NCBI RefSeq assembly: GCF_024763615.1
Contig: NC_077222.1
Coordinates: forward strand, 111,199,417 to 111,263,416
Reading direction: 5' to 3'
Origin: Phlebotomus papatasi
Taxonomy: Eukaryota > Arthropoda > Insecta > Diptera > Psychodidae
Length of the DNA stretch: 64,000 nucleotides
This document shows, in pieces, positions 1 through 11,908 of the stretch. The notes beneath the pieces are model-generated. The model was not told the DNA's origin and did not search any database. It saw nothing but the letters and a program-made list of their open reading frames with translations. Position numbers and translations under genes: made by a program. Each line of letters opens with the position of its first letter. The first letter of the stretch is position 1.

Positions 1-420
1 ATTGATTCAATACTCTACCGAAACTCCTACACGGAATTGCAAGAGATTTTCTCACAAAAAAACTGGTAAATAATGAAATTTTCTTTCCATACGATGGAAA
101 AATGTTCGCAAATAAAATCTTTCAGTGGATTTATACGTACAGAAATAAATTCCAACTGTGTGACACAAAGGTACTTGCAACTTGCAGACTGTTTCATTCT
201 TAAAGCAAGAGATATTATTATTACAAAATTTTATTATTTGATTAAATTTGGAATTTCTTCAACATGTTGGTTGCTTTTGTCTGTTTGTGATTGGTGTACT
301 TTAAAGGGGTGGCAAAGCGTCCCATACTTTGCGAAATGCTGGAACAAATTCACAAATCACTAAAAACATCACCAAAAATAGCTGAAGAGTAACAGAATTG
401 GTTTTTGGGCAAAAATTACT
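1..420. other. Unassigned intron-like DNA
   Basis: AT-rich sequence with one 96-codon open frame at 73-363 that has no recognisable motif, no supporting splice context and no repeat match elsewhere in the window. I see nothing functional here. Confidence 0.4.
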
Positions 421-421
421 T

Positions 422-910
422 ATCGGTTCATTATCGGTTATAAACCGATTGGTTCAGGCATATCAAGAATTTCAAGGCCTTTCATTATGAACTCAAACAT
501 GATCTCTTTCGGTTGAGAAATACACTCATAAGGGCCTTTTAAACATTTGATCCTGAAAAACCGTTATTAGGAATTATTCAACGATGTTTTCGTATATAGA
601 CGAAATAGGCGGACGGTGATCTCTAAAGCATATTTAAAAATGAAAGAAACCGTAGGATTTTAGAGCAATCAAAAAAAATATGTCTATGTTTATATTTTTA
701 TCCGGTCTTTTTTGGATTTTTTGAAATTTGGATTATTTGGACAGGTATTTAAATTTCAAATCCGACTGCATCTGTCGTAATCGGTAAAGAATCTGTTAAG
801 TTCCCATAAATGACCTAACATTTTTAAATATTCTTTTTTTCTGATCGCAAACTTGTCGCCCATCTAGAGGCCAAACGGTAAGAGATACGAATTTCCGATC
901 TTCGTTGACT
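422..910. repeat. Old dispersed repeat with ACCGATT motifs
   Basis: Contains ATCGGTTATAAACCGATTGG (432-451), a phrase about a 'cggttgagaaatac' step, and at 862-890 the core CTAGAGGCCAAACGGTAAGA followed by TTCCGATCTTCG. Similar wording in the same order recurs at 15549-15965, and parts recur at 6410-6570, 48290-48400 and 52720-53060. This looks like a degraded, interspersed transposon family rather than unique sequence. The family class is unknown. Confidence 0.4.
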
Positions 911-1267
911 CCCTCATAATTCGACCTAAGGATATATTATTTGATTTTAAAATGCTTGATTTGCAAATTCATTTAAATGTAGCACATGCATGTCTTAGGT
1001 ATTTCTTGAGAATTAAATAGATGTAGTAAGTTATTTCTTTGTTTGCGTTCGTTTTTTATTTTTACTTTTTCAATTCATTTTCTGGATATCCATTCACAGG
1101 AAAATTTTCTGCATTTTATAATCCATCGCTCTCAAATTTTTATAAAACGAATAGGAAACGGCCAAAGAACTTCCTTTTCTTGGAAATTTAAATTTCCTTT
1201 GGTTTTTGTGTTTTTTCAAATTTTTTTCATCTTTTATTAGTTAAAACTTTGTGGATTTTTCCTTTAT

Positions 1268-1490
1268 AGTGAACACCAAATGCTAACCGATTTCAGTTCA
1301 GCTGAAAACATATTTTTTCACCTGAATTCTGCTAACCTTAAAATGATACTCGCGAGGCAGTTCAATTTCCATATATTTGATTAGCACTTTTATTCGAGAA
1401 CTGCTGACCGGTTAGCAAATTTTTGCTGATCGATTTAGCAAAAATATGCTGAAAAAGCTGCTGTTTTCAGCTAACTGTACTCGCTGGGTA
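1268..1490 (+). mobile_element. Foldback/MITE family 'GCTAACC', copy 1
   Basis: A block beginning AGTGAACACCAAATGCTAAC and ending CAGCTAACTGTACTCGCTGG. The same sequence in reverse orientation is at 17581-17762, where it ends in the mirror phrase GGTTAGCATTTGGTGTTCGC. Both copies share the internal GAACTGCTGACCGGT step and repeated TCAGCTGAA palindromes. Two inverted copies in one window support an interspersed, non-autonomous element. No coding capacity is seen. Confidence 0.6.
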
Positions 1491-1499
1491 TTTCCAGCT

Positions 1500-3640
1500 C
1501 CTTTTTTAATTTATTAAATATGGAAAATAATGAAATATTATTGGTAAACAGTTAATAATTAGGTTAAGAACTGTTTTATTTTATCCTGACCATTTTGAAT
1601 TATTTACTGACGTAAGGTAAAGTGTCCTAAATCGACCGGTGATCAATTTCTGAATGTTTTATGGTCAATTTCTATGAAAGTGTCACTGATTCGTATTATT
1701 TATGGAATAGTTGACCTATTAATGTTAGATCACGTGCTAAATATTATAGCAAATAGAAATAAATTGAATAAATATATCTACCGGTCGAGTTGAGCAACCA
1801 ATTTGCAAATTTACTAACTAAAAATATTTGATTTCTTTTTTTTTAATTAATCTTCATAAAGCGGCACTTTTGGTTTATTATTTTTACTCTGTCACTTGCG
1901 TTCCAAATGAAACAGACAGTATCTCAAAAATACTATCGAAAATATGGCATTTTCTCACACTTTTACTTCTCACTGTCGCCCCCGCAGTAAAATCGGAAGT
2001 GATTCGTCTATAAATAGAAAGTATTGAATATCAATTGGATGTCTATTTTGGGATGTATCAATTTTATCCACTGTTCATTGTGCTCTAAAACTCTCCCCGG
2101 CTTTTTGATTGATTTCCATCCTTTTGATTGATTGATCGACAGTCTCACTCAATTTCATAAGCACTACTTTTAAGCGATGCAAAACCACCCAAATCTCATT
2201 GTAACCATGTCACCCCGCACGATTTTGACTATTTTGATAGGAACTCAAAATAAAGCTTCTTTTAGGGTGCAGGCCATGCCGATTCAGGCAGGCAGAGATG
2301 AATTCTATCAGATTTAAAGTAATCTAAAGGAAAATTAAAAGAATACTTTCAAAAATAAAATGTTTTTCAAATAAAAAGAAAGGAAATTTTCAATTTATTC
2401 TAAAATTCATGTTAAAAATTTCAAATGAAAATGATGGAAACTTGATACGCAATTCCTGGGGACTTTATAACTCGGGTTAGGACTCTTTTTGAAACAAAAC
2501 ATAAAAAAAAACACGGATATACTTTTTTTTAGATCTATTTCAACATATGCCAAATTCAAAAACATTTGAGGCTTTGAAGGATACCCCTCTGCGTGAATCT
2601 GCTTGGATTGCACCAGATAGTGAAATTGAATTGCTTTCTCCCCAAAAAGGAAACCACAATGAAGAGTTTCAAAGTAAATTGCAATGGCAACATTGCACAT
2701 AATAGCACTTTACAATTGAGGTCATTGGACTGGATAAAAGTCACTTTGCTGCAACTAAATTCATGTGGAACATGCACATCATCCACTTCACTATGCTTAA
2801 TACAGTTACCGGAGGACATGTAATATTTTCTTCATGATTCACCATATTGGAAAATTTGCCTCAATCATTCTTGAATTTCCTCTGATGTTTCCACAAGACC
2901 TTTCGTCAATCCACCCACGTCTCAGGCAACCATCCCCCTACTGATGTGCCTTTCCCCCCTTCGCTCCGACCAAAAAAAGCTTCCTGCATATTTTTCTTTC
3001 ACTTCTTAAACACGAAAGATGGAGAGCTTTAAGCTCTCCGGATGGGAAACATAAGAAGAATTTATTTCTCCCTTTCGTCGATTTTCATCAATTTTCATTG
3101 ATACAGACGACAGAAATCGATCAATTGGACTTATGTTTGAAGATGGTGGGTGGGGCGATATGTAGTTTTTCACGTTTTTCCGAACCATCATCACCCATAT
3201 CTTCACCATATCATATGGCTTTTCTTTCGCCACTCTCAAAAGTGGTAATGTTTTACTGTCGAACAATAAATATAACGACGCAAGTATTTTTGGAGTATCA
3301 CGCGATTGCAATAAAAATCGGAATCGCAAGAGGGTTGCTTTTTATTCAAACACGTACCAATGTCTTTAACATAGTTGTTTCATTCACTTTTGCAAAAAAA
3401 AAAACTCTTTATGAAATAGCCAAAAATATTGAGAAAACATCTCAATTTGTCTGTCATAAACGAAAGCTTTCCGCAATTTTAACATTTTCTTTTAGATTAT
3501 GGAGTGATTTTTATTTTTTCTATTTCAATATTTCATGCAAATATGATACGATGTCCGGTTTGTGCATATCAGGGGTTAATAAAAATGAAATGTATATTTG
3601 ATATTCATACTCAATAAAATGAAACAAATTTATTAAATTT
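1500..3640. other. Unassigned intron-like DNA
   Basis: AT-rich, with only short open frames (the longest, 3098-3601, is 167 codons with no recognised domain). At 1620-1800 there is a weak inverted similarity (TCGACCGGTGATCAA versus CTACCGGTCGAGTTG) that may be a decayed foldback element. Nothing else is identified. Confidence 0.35.
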
Positions 3641-3649
3641 TAATAAGTA

Positions 3650-3845
3650 AGGGTGAGACTTATGCCCCAGACATACTTACGACATAAGCCGAGAGACGAC
3701 TTAGTGGAAAATTATGGAAATGTAGTTTAATCATTATTTCGAATATAATTACGCTAAGCCGTCTTTCGGCTAATCCTCAGGTCTGTCGAGGCCCTTATGC
3801 CCTAGACATATTTACGACTTAAGCCGAGTGACAGCTTAACGTAAT
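3650..3845. mobile_element. Foldback element plus partial duplicate
   Basis: At 3655-3705 the sequence runs CTTATGCCCCAGACATACTT, then ACGACATAAGCCGAGAGACG. It is nearly repeated directly at 3790-3841 (CTTATGCCCTAGACATATTT, ACGACTTAAGCCGAGTGACA). Between them, 3750-3775 carries the inverted form (CTAAGCCGTCTTTCGGCT). This fits a small element with about 50-bp inverted ends followed by a truncated second copy. It is non-coding. Confidence 0.5.
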
Positions 3846-4171
3846 TGTAATCAAAATCTTTTTTTATCTATGTTTATAGGCTTTCTTAAATTTTTGTTTT
3901 ATCATTTTTTTATTTTCTTTGTCCTTAAATAATATCTGCACTGAGGGAAAGTCTTCAAATTAATAAGGGCTTGAACAAGTGTAGAAATAAGTATTGAAAC
4001 AACTCCGCCCGGAATGAGACTTGATAATACACACATTCCCTACATTGAGCGTTGAATCAAGGCTCATTTCTTTTAAATAAGTCTTGTAACAAGTCGCACT
4101 AAGGCTTGGCTACACTCCCATCATACTTGAGCATATGAGTGTTGGTACAAGCCTTATATTCCCTATATTGC

Positions 4172-4834
4172 TACTCTGAAAAAAATATCTCGTAAACAAT
4201 CTCGTAAAAAATTTGTAAAATAAGTCAATTTATATGGAAAAGTAACAAGATGTTTGGCTACCCCTGTCGCCATAGGGATTCTCGTAAAATCTTTTCATTT
4301 TCAACAAGATTTCTTGTTAAAACCGAATCCACCAAAATTAATTAACAAAATTCTTGTAAAAATTTTCTCAAAATCTGATTTTCATGGGAATTTCTCCATA
4401 GATGGCGTTGCAAAATATATCGTTTTCTCTTTTATTTTTATCCCTTTCTCTCAAAATGGTCTTGGAATATCTTCTGTCAAATTGTTTATCAATTTGGTGG
4501 ATATAATAATCACGATTTTCATGCCTTTTGTTATATAGAAATGATACGCCGGTATGCTGTCTGCAGGAAATGGTTAAATAGGACTTTAGAGACCATTTCC
4601 GAAAATCGTCATTTTTTGGTGAATAAAAAAAAGAATACTGACAAAACTTTTACAATATAATGTATAATATTAGTAAAATATTTGCAGTATCCAGTATCAA
4701 CAAGATATCTTGTTGAAAATGAAAAGATTTTACAAAAATCCCTATGGCGACAGGGGTAGCCAAACATCTCGTTACTTTTCTATATGGGGCAACGAGATTT
4801 TACAAAATTTTCACGAGCGATTTTTATCAGAGTA
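4172..4834. mobile_element. Large foldback element with ~145-bp inverted arms
   Basis: The left arm (4172-4317) and right arm (4698-4834) are reverse complements over almost their whole length. Landmarks are ACTCTGAAAAAAAT against ATTTTTATCAGAGT at the outer ends, GGCTACCCCTGTCGCCATAG against CTATGGCGACAGGGGTAGCC inside, and CAACAAGAT..CTTGTT at the inner ends. The central ~380 bp is unique. A 94-codon open frame (4254-4538) begins inside the left arm and does not resemble a transposase. The outer end resembles the ends at 51321-51526, so the two may be related families. Confidence 0.75.
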
Positions 4835-5065
4835 TGATAAGACTAACGCCAACGCTCAAATAAGTGTTAGTTTTTCGAAAAATCCTTGACTGGAATTTCG
4901 AATGACTTCTTAACTCCAAACGATCACTTCTTAATGATAGAAACCATTAATTTTCTGAGGGTTTAAAATATTTTTAGAATACTTAAATTAAGTATAAATA
5001 GTCGTATGGTAGTGATTGGTTCTTTTCTTCAATTTATTTGAAATAAGGACTATATACAGTATTTA

Positions 5066-5307
5066 GTGTAAAGTGATACAAGTTGGACATAGTGTTAGGA
5101 GTTGAACAATTCGCCGGTACAAGTTGGACTTGGTTTTTTTTTTGATAAATACAGTACAAAATTTGTTTTTAAGCACAAGGAATCAAATTATAAAACTAAA
5201 GCATTTAAAAAATATACAAATAAAAATGAAGTACTAAATTTATCAAGCAAAAAAGCTCTATCCAACTTGTACCATTATTGTTAAACTAGTACCACTTTAC
5301 CCTATAT
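5066..5307 (-). mobile_element. MITE family 'AAGTTGGAC', copy 1
   Basis: Ends are GTAAAGTGATACAAGTTGGA at the left and ACCACTTTACCCTATA at the right. The interior (poly-T/GATAAAT, CAAAATTTGT, AAGCACAAGGAATC) matches, in reverse orientation, the copy at 44834-45031. This copy has an extra ~20 bp near the left end that partly duplicates the TIR. The 60-codon open frame inside (5102-5284) is not a gene. Confidence 0.75.
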
Positions 5308-5309
5308 CC

Positions 5310-6990
5310 TTTCGAAGGTAGTAACTTCTTAAGTTGATACTGTTACTTTCAATTCAAATCTTCCGGTGTTCGCCATAGGCAACATCTTCTTCTCAAATTA
5401 AAGAACTGTAATCGTCTTCAGAGCTTTAGACTCTTGCCGATGAAAACCCCTACTAATCAAAAGAGAACGGTACTGATTATTTCTTTAATTGATGTGTCTT
5501 TTTAACGATTTAATAAACAACACATGGCTCAGTTAACTCCGAGGGTAAATTTAATACAAAACTCAATATTTTGTATTAAATTTACACTCAGATCTTATTA
5601 GAATGATGTTTTGTGTTGAGATTCACTTGTTATGTTAATGCTATATTCAATCCCAATAAAATGATATATTAAAATGATATAATAACCCAATAAAATGATA
5701 TATCTTTCTTCTTTCATAATACTTTGCGGTCACCTTTGGGGTTTGGGGATGAAGAAGAAAAGTTTCTAAAGTGCTCCCCATCAGCAAAGTATCCCCTATG
5801 ACATCGAACGAATGGCATATTTAGTGTTTTAGTGTATGGAATGTCGATGTTGGGAAAAGTCTCTCTCCCCAAAAATTGTGCCCATAAATCATGCTATTAG
5901 AGATGCGATGATGTATGAGAGTCATTTTTGAGAATTAAACCATCCACCCGTTCAAGATGCTCACCATGTGGAGCACTAGAGTCTGGCAAGAAAAGTTGGT
6001 AATTTATCGTCGCGATGCGTGATAGTCGGGACGTGCTGCTGTTGAAAGGAAGGTCGGGCTGAAAAGTTTATTATTTGCTCTCCAGCTATGGATAATTTTC
6101 ACGCTGAAAATTTCATTAAATTGCTTCTTTCTTTTTTTTTGTGCTTAAGCACCAAAGTGATGAAAGCGCACTGCACTGATTCTAGCTTCTGATTTAATTT
6201 TTCTGATCTTCCACACGAAAAACAGTGGTAATGAGGGTGGAAAAGGGGCGGTGATGGGCATCCTAAGGAAAAATTATATCGAATTGATTTTCAAGTTGGG
6301 TGGGAATGACTGCAAAATGGGAAAGTCCCGGAGAGAGCTATCAAGAATTGAAAATTCGCAGAAAGCTCGACTTTATGGAGTTAAGCTCTTTGTGAATTTT
6401 CCTCTAGCAGTATTTTATCGGACACTAATAACAATTAATTACCGATCCATAACCAGTTAGAGTTGATGTAATCTGTTTTGGAAATCGAATACCTTTCAAA
6501 TAAGACTAATGTTGGTTAGATCGGTTGAAAATTGAACGTTTAAAAGCTGTTCGAATATTGAAAGTGAATGAAATTTTTCTTGAATCTAATCTCAAACTAT
6601 ATCCAAAAATAAAAGTGTTATTGTTGGAAAACACATATTTTAAATAGGTTAAATCAACTTCTGAGGAGGTAATCGAAAACCCCAAATCGATATCTTAAAC
6701 TGTTTGGGTTCTACGTCTTCCTTTTCTCCTTTTCCTCCATCTTCAAATTTTGATAATGAAAAATCAATGGATTAACACAAAGCTCTCTTCTCGAGTTAGA
6801 GCAATAAAATAGGAGATGTATAAAAAAAAGAGTACAATAGGAAAACTTCACAACAAAATTGAAATCTGTTGAGAAAATTGCTTTCGGGAGACTTTTATGT
6901 GCACAGAAAAAAAACCATTCTTAAGGACGAGCAATGAAAATTATTTGATAGCTTTTGAATGTTATTTTGGGAAATGTCTCCTTTTGTGGT
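5310..6990. other. Unassigned intron-like DNA
   Basis: Contains tandem-like phrases around 'CCAATAAAATGATATA' at 5655-5705 and an inverted AT-rich pair (AATTTAATACAAAA / TTTTGTATTAAATT) at 5546-5586. At 6412-6570 there are weak matches to the dispersed ACCGATT repeat. No exon-like or RNA-gene signal is recognised. Confidence 0.35.
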
Positions 6991-6999
6991 GAATGTCAT

Positions 7000-7840
7000 A
7001 GCATATGCCGGAAAATCAATTCTGTGGTTACTCCATGGGATTGATATTGATCCATTTTAATTTCCATCGAGGGTCAAAATATCCAAATCAGAACTTTCAA
7101 TTAGTCGGCCGTTTCATATCCCACACAGCCTGTGCCTCCCCTCATCGGAAAATGTCTGCACGTTTTAGCGTACATAATCAGAGGTTATATTTACCACCCA
7201 CGGTGAGGCAGATACAGCACAAAAACCCATCCAAAGAGACATCAAACTTGGGGCAGGGGAGTCTTTCAGTTGGGGCTTTTTCATGGGGTATGCGTGTCTA
7301 CATAAATAAATTCAAATACGCTGTTTACTACGAAATCGAGCCAAAATGAGCTTTTGCAGTGGCGTATTCATCCTGCCCACAAAAAGCTCCCAAATTGCTA
7401 AATCCATTGGGAAAGTATTTCAAGGATTCTTGCAGTATTTTGGTTCTTCATAACAAGTTGTTCTACAAGTTCCACAAATTGTTCTACAAGTTGGGAACTT
7501 ATTAAAGGCTCATAAATCGCACAAACATTGTTTGTAACATGATTACTTGTTACTCACTTATTTATTTCTTTTGTAAACATTTGTTCGTAATTTTCTGTTT
7601 GTCTGGCAAAACTTTACAAATGACGAAATTTTACGAACATTTTTCGTGTGTTTAACGAACATTTACGAAGAAATGTTTGTATAAGAACAAAAAATTCTCG
7701 TTAAGTGATCATCCTACGAACAATTACAAACTTTTACGAACTTATTAGTTAGCTATTCGATTTATGAATATTTCGTAAGTTCCTAGGAGGAATCCACAAA
7801 TATTTACGAAATATTTTTTCAGTTTCGATGTTTCTTCTGC
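7000..7840. other. Unassigned DNA with ACGAACA-rich segment
   Basis: 7005-7349 is open for 114 codons but shows no domain. From 7555 to 7770 the motif TTTACGAAC or its complement occurs repeatedly in both orientations, and TTGTTCTACAAGTT is duplicated at 7458-7491. This may be a decayed foldback element. No gene is supported. Confidence 0.3.
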
Positions 7841-7841
7841 A

Positions 7842-8492
7842 GGGCGAATTCTGTAACTCTATGAAGTGATCACCTATCAAAATTAGTGAAAACTTCATAA
7901 AAACTGATAGCAAAAAGATTCTGTAACTAGCGATAACTTTAAGAGAAATGATTACTTTGAGGTTATGTTTTTCACTTGTAAATTTTTCGGTGAAGAGGAT
8001 ATTATCACTCGATGAAACCAGTAAAAAAATCTTTCCGTATTCAGCTTGAAAAACAGCACTAGGGGAAAGGGCCCATGCTTTGCACGGTCGCAAGCTTTAT
8101 ATTGACTAAATTTTTCCCGTGGTTTTGAATAAATGTGACTCACTCCACCCACACTTTAAAAACCAGGTAACAGTGTCCTGTTTTCAAGATATATTGTAGT
8201 CACACTTATTCAGAAACATAGGACAAATTTAGTTATTATGAAGCTTGGGACCGTGCAAAAACGTACTGTGCCCTACATCCTTTCTAATACTCAATTCTAG
8301 TGTTCTTCATAGTTACTTAGATGAAATATTGTTGCATATATTAAATTTAATGAAGATTTCAACACACTTTTCCTCTTGCTTCACGAAAAGTTACAGAATA
8401 ACTTTTCTAGCAGTCGTGAAGAGAGGTTAGTAAACCTTTCACTAGTGAATCGGTCACTAGTGAAGCATTCACAGAGTTATACAATTCCTACC
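7842..8492. mobile_element. Foldback element (CGAATTCTGTAAC ends), interrupted
   Basis: The left end reads GGGCGAATTCTGTAACTC then TATGAAGTGATC. The right end (8461-8492) reads TGAAGCATTCACAGAGTTAT then ACAATTCC, its approximate reverse complement. A second pair of inverted steps is GATTCTGTAACTAGCG (7919) against AGTTACAGAATAAC (8390). The middle is occupied by another MITE (8060-8278). The same type of end occurs at 11909 and at 53992-54217. Confidence 0.55.
8060..8278 (+). mobile_element. TA-flanked MITE family 'GCCCATGC', copy 1 (nested)
   Basis: Begins TAGGGGAAAGGGCCCATGCT and ends CGTACTGTGCCCTA, with a TA at each edge. Inner arms GACTAAATTTTTCCCGTGGT and ACATAGGACAAATTTAGTTA are inverted, as are GAATAAATGTGACT and AGTCACACTTATTC. 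Copies of the same design are at 18596-18829 and 55123-55297. It lies inside the larger element 7842-8492, so it inserted later. Confidence 0.75.
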
Positions 8493-8499
8493 TAGGTTT

Positions 8500-8930
8500 A
8501 ATAAAGAAAATAGAAATCACACAACTACTATAATTTATCAGATACTGCTAGAATTTCAAAAAAATAGGTGTGATTATGAAGGAATCACACCTTATTGACA
8601 GAAGCCTAAATTTTATCTCTGTAGATCTTAATTTTGATTTTTTACAACTATTTATTTTCTAGTTTGATCGTTTTGTTCTCTGATTCAATTGAAAAAATGG
8701 AACATATGGTACTTCTCCAAGAACTGCTAGAAAATCAAATCTAATATTGACAACAGAAGGCACAACATTTGTTTTCAACTCTTGTTTTCAATGCTTAAAG
8801 TTTCTGAACGTTTACTCCATTTTCTAGCAGTTTGATATGAAATACAGAAGTCAAACAAGATTTGTGTTTTTTTTTTGGGGAAATAGCAGATAGCACACGA
8901 GTTCTATCGAGAAAGTAGCGTACTTGTAAA
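8500..8930. other. AT-rich DNA with small hairpins
   Basis: A short perfect hairpin sits at 8567-8592 (GGTGTGATT..AATCACACC). The phrase CTGCTAGAA appears at 8545 and 8725 and inverted at 8820 (TTCTAGCAG). This may be a decayed foldback element. No coding signal is seen. Confidence 0.35.
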
Positions 8931-8942
8931 ATAAAGGTAAAT

Positions 8943-9067
8943 TGATTTTCGTAAGCTTTTGTTTAATTCTAGCACTTAAGGATGATGTTTAGACCATTCT
9001 TAAGTGCTAATATGGAATCTGAACCGTCTTTAAGTGCTAGAATTAATTAAAGGCTTACGAAAAGCAT
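8943..9067. mobile_element. Short palindromic MITE
   Basis: The left arm TTTTCGTAAGCTTTTGTTTA then ATTCTAGCACTTAA is mirrored by the right arm TTAAGTGCTAGAATTAATTA then AAGGCTTACGAAAA. The phrase 'CTTAAGTGCTA' also occurs once more in the centre (8998). The whole unit of about 125 bp is nearly self-complementary and non-coding. Confidence 0.65.
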
Positions 9068-9069
9068 GA

Positions 9070-10000
9070 ATCCAAAGTCACTAGTTCGGGTATTTAACAA
9101 AGCTGAAACGTTTTGATACTCCTCTTTATAAATAATTCTTACAATAACAGTAAATTGTATATTTAAATGAAGGCACATTAAATGAGTCCACAATCTTATC
9201 AATGTTAAACGGAAAGTCCCCATTAGTTTAAAATATTTTTCAAGGCAGGAAAAAAGCTTTTAATTTCCTTTAAATTGAGTTTATAGTTCTTTTGCGCGTC
9301 AGTCGTTACTCCTGTGTTAATTGCCTTGCCTAGGTTAAAAAAATTTGTGTATTTTTTTATTGTTAATAATTTCAAAGCATTTAATGAAATATGATGCAGG
9401 CAAACAGCAGACGCTTTTATGGTCAACATTTATTATGTAAAAATTTTCCATAAGGAGTAAAAGGATTCATGCAATATTGAGGATAAATTGTGTGGAAAAT
9501 ATCATGTTAAAATGCTTTTAAATTCTTGCCTGGGATGTCCAAGTGAAAGAGAGCCAAATTAGAATGATGTTAAACGCAAAATACGTAAATGGCTCACTTA
9601 ATGGTACATTAGGACACCATATGGAGACATTTTAGGACTCATCATCGGTTGTGGGTGTAAATTGAGCTTTTCCCTATTCCAGCCCTCAAATAGAGAGCAT
9701 TCCATTTCAACCCTCTCACACCCTTTGGCCCAAAATGTGGCTGATGTCCTACTTTTGACCAAATATCTACAGGTCGACAAAGAGCTCAATGTTTGTGGTT
9801 TTGTGTTCATTTGCTCGAACTTCATCGTAGATAACAAAATTCATCTGATTTTCGATAACTCGAAATTTACATTATTGACCCCAAAGGGAACCTTGTGCAG
9901 ATGTAATTGTGTTAAGATAATGCGTATAATGACGATATAGTATTTGTTTATTGATTCATTGTGGGATCTAGAAACTAAACGGTTGGAGATAGAGACAGAA
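9070..10000. other. Unassigned intron-like DNA
   Basis: Small open frames at 9598-9837 (-) and 9662-9940 (+) overlap on opposite strands and have no recognisable domain. A fair acceptor-like CTATTCCAG lies near 9683 without a convincing downstream exon. At 9969-9995 there is a copy of the short dispersed core CTAGAAACTAAACGGTTGGA. Confidence 0.3.
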
Positions 10001-10009
10001 CCATACCCA

Positions 10010-10430
10010 GTCATGGATCTCGTGGTGCAGTTGATAAGAGCGTTAGTGTAATTATGGTTCACTCTAAGGAGTGCTGTAATAAGAGAGGCATGGATGGAGT
10101 AGTAAGCGGCCGACGGAATATCCCGAAGGCGTATACGAATCGACTTCTTCGATCCGCCTTCACCGCAGTAAAGCTGAGAGCAAGCCAGATTCGTGAGCTC
10201 TCGAGGAACGACAATGGAGGCTCTATTCCGGGATACTGTGATGGAGAGCGCTCTAGCATTTTCTGGTGTTAGGTCTATTGCCTTAGTGATACATTAGCCC
10301 TTAAACGAGAGATCCCAACCCTGACTCGACTCTCGCATTGTGTGTTCAAGTCGCGCCCCGTGCGTAGAACTGAATGTCTTGAAAGAGACATTTTAACATT
10401 AAAAAACGTAACAGACTACCTTTGACTAAA
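10010..10430 (+). mobile_element. SINE-like segment with Pol III A and B boxes
   Basis: This GC-richer island differs from its AT-rich flanks. TGGTGCAGTTG at 10023-10033 matches the RNA polymerase III A-box consensus, and GTTCAAGTC at 10344-10352 matches the B box. They are about 310 bp apart, much wider than in a tRNA, so the head is either interrupted or compound. Just before the B box, CGAGAG (10305) can pair with CTCTCG (10330), as in a tRNA-like stem. Short open frames on both strands (10054-10272, 10059-10259) are most likely incidental. A tRNA-derived retroposon is the best reading, but no second copy is seen in the window. Confidence 0.5.
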
Positions 10431-10439
10431 AAATCTGAG

Positions 10440-11900
10440 GAGTACAGAAGAACTATCCACATAGTAGGGAGATCTTCCTGGGTTTTCTACGGCGTACTCA
10501 GCAAATTCTTTCAATTCGGAATAGGACTTTGCTACGTGATTAAGTTGTAATCTTAATTTTGTCCGCTTCATACAAAACTATGTTCTTTGGGACATTTTCG
10601 TTCGTATACGAAAAACCCTTGAATCATTACTATTAATGGTTTTTCAAGGTCAAAGGTTAATTGTACCTAAAAACAATGGTATTTGTGCATTCCCAGATAT
10701 GCTTTGTGGATAATCTAAACCAGGGGCGAGTAAGAACCATTTAAAACCGGGCAAACGCCAAAATGAGTTTATCCTGGCAGAGTTTTAACCAATTGACGTA
10801 CGATTTTTATTTGACGTTTGTTCGATTTCAAATGGTTCCTGCTCATCTCTAATCTAGACGAATATTTTGGTTCCATTAAACGGATATATTTTTCTTCATC
10901 TTACGTTAAATAGGTTCTAAAGAGCGTTATTCCTTAACCAATTTGCACAAGTTTGGATTTATTTTAAAGGTCTTTAAATCTCGGATGAATTTGAATTAGG
11001 CTACCACAGATGTCAACCTATTGATAAATTGCTGACACTCTAAAGTCAGTTAGGGCTTTCAAGCCTTGATCTGAAACAAATTTTTGGGACATCAGATTAG
11101 ATCGAGCATTCCGAAAAGCGTCCTCGCCCCGTTTCACCTTTCTTTCGCGTAAATATTTATAAAGTCACTAGTCGAAACGGAATTAATTAATCAAAATGTG
11201 ACTCACCATCGTATTTTAGTGCTATTTTATTATTTTAGCCCCTTTGCATGGCTTTTTCTCCCTCTCTCCTGCCTCCACAAAAATTCCACTCTGACCTGAA
11301 ATATTTCTGTCACGACATCCATATACAGGACATTTTTCCACGAGAGCTCGTGTTTAGTGAAAATTATCACACCACTGATTGTCCACGTTATTTTATTCGT
11401 AAAGAGAGGGTTGGGGTGATGGGGTAGACCGAATGATTCATTTGAGTGGCAAGAATCCCATTGAAATGCACATTAAATGTCGAGGTATGGAATTTGGTCA
11501 ATATATTTTATACCGAATTTTTCTCGCCTGTAATTAATGCCCCTCACTCGTATCCACATTTACCCCATTTACCCCTTTTTTTAGCTAATAGGGGTAGGGG
11601 AACTTCATTAAATTGTTTGTTTTGTGGAACAAATCTAACAAACCAATAAAACGATCCACTAATTAACCTCTCTCAATGTCATTTAATTTTATTCTTTGTA
11701 TTACATTTTCACGTTGCTGTCCAACAGAAGAATGTGGATACGTTTTTTTGTTGCTCCATATTGCTGCTCGATATTGCTGCTTTAATCAGCGAGTGTCGTA
11801 ACTTTCCTATGGCAACTTTTCATTTCATAAAACATTAAAAGCTTTTTATGACACTTACAAAATCATTTTTTTTTGTGATTGGTAACGATTGTGATTACCA
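10440..11900. other. Unassigned intron-like DNA
   Basis: Includes a pair of inverted-like phrases around 10725-10845 (GAACCATTT / AAATGGTTCCTGCTC) that may be ends of a small decayed element. There is a 67-codon open frame at 11446-11649 without recognisable motifs. Nothing else is identified. Confidence 0.3.
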
Positions 11901-11908
11901 CGATTTTT

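Noticed and set aside
3098..3601. 167-codon open frame on the plus strand
   Set aside because: No domain, no plausible splice or start context, a TTG start and AT-rich codon use. It is long but not exceptional across six frames of 64 kb.
4254..4538. 94-codon frame as a possible transposase
   Set aside because: It begins in the left inverted arm of a foldback element and shows no DDE-like or DNA-binding motif.
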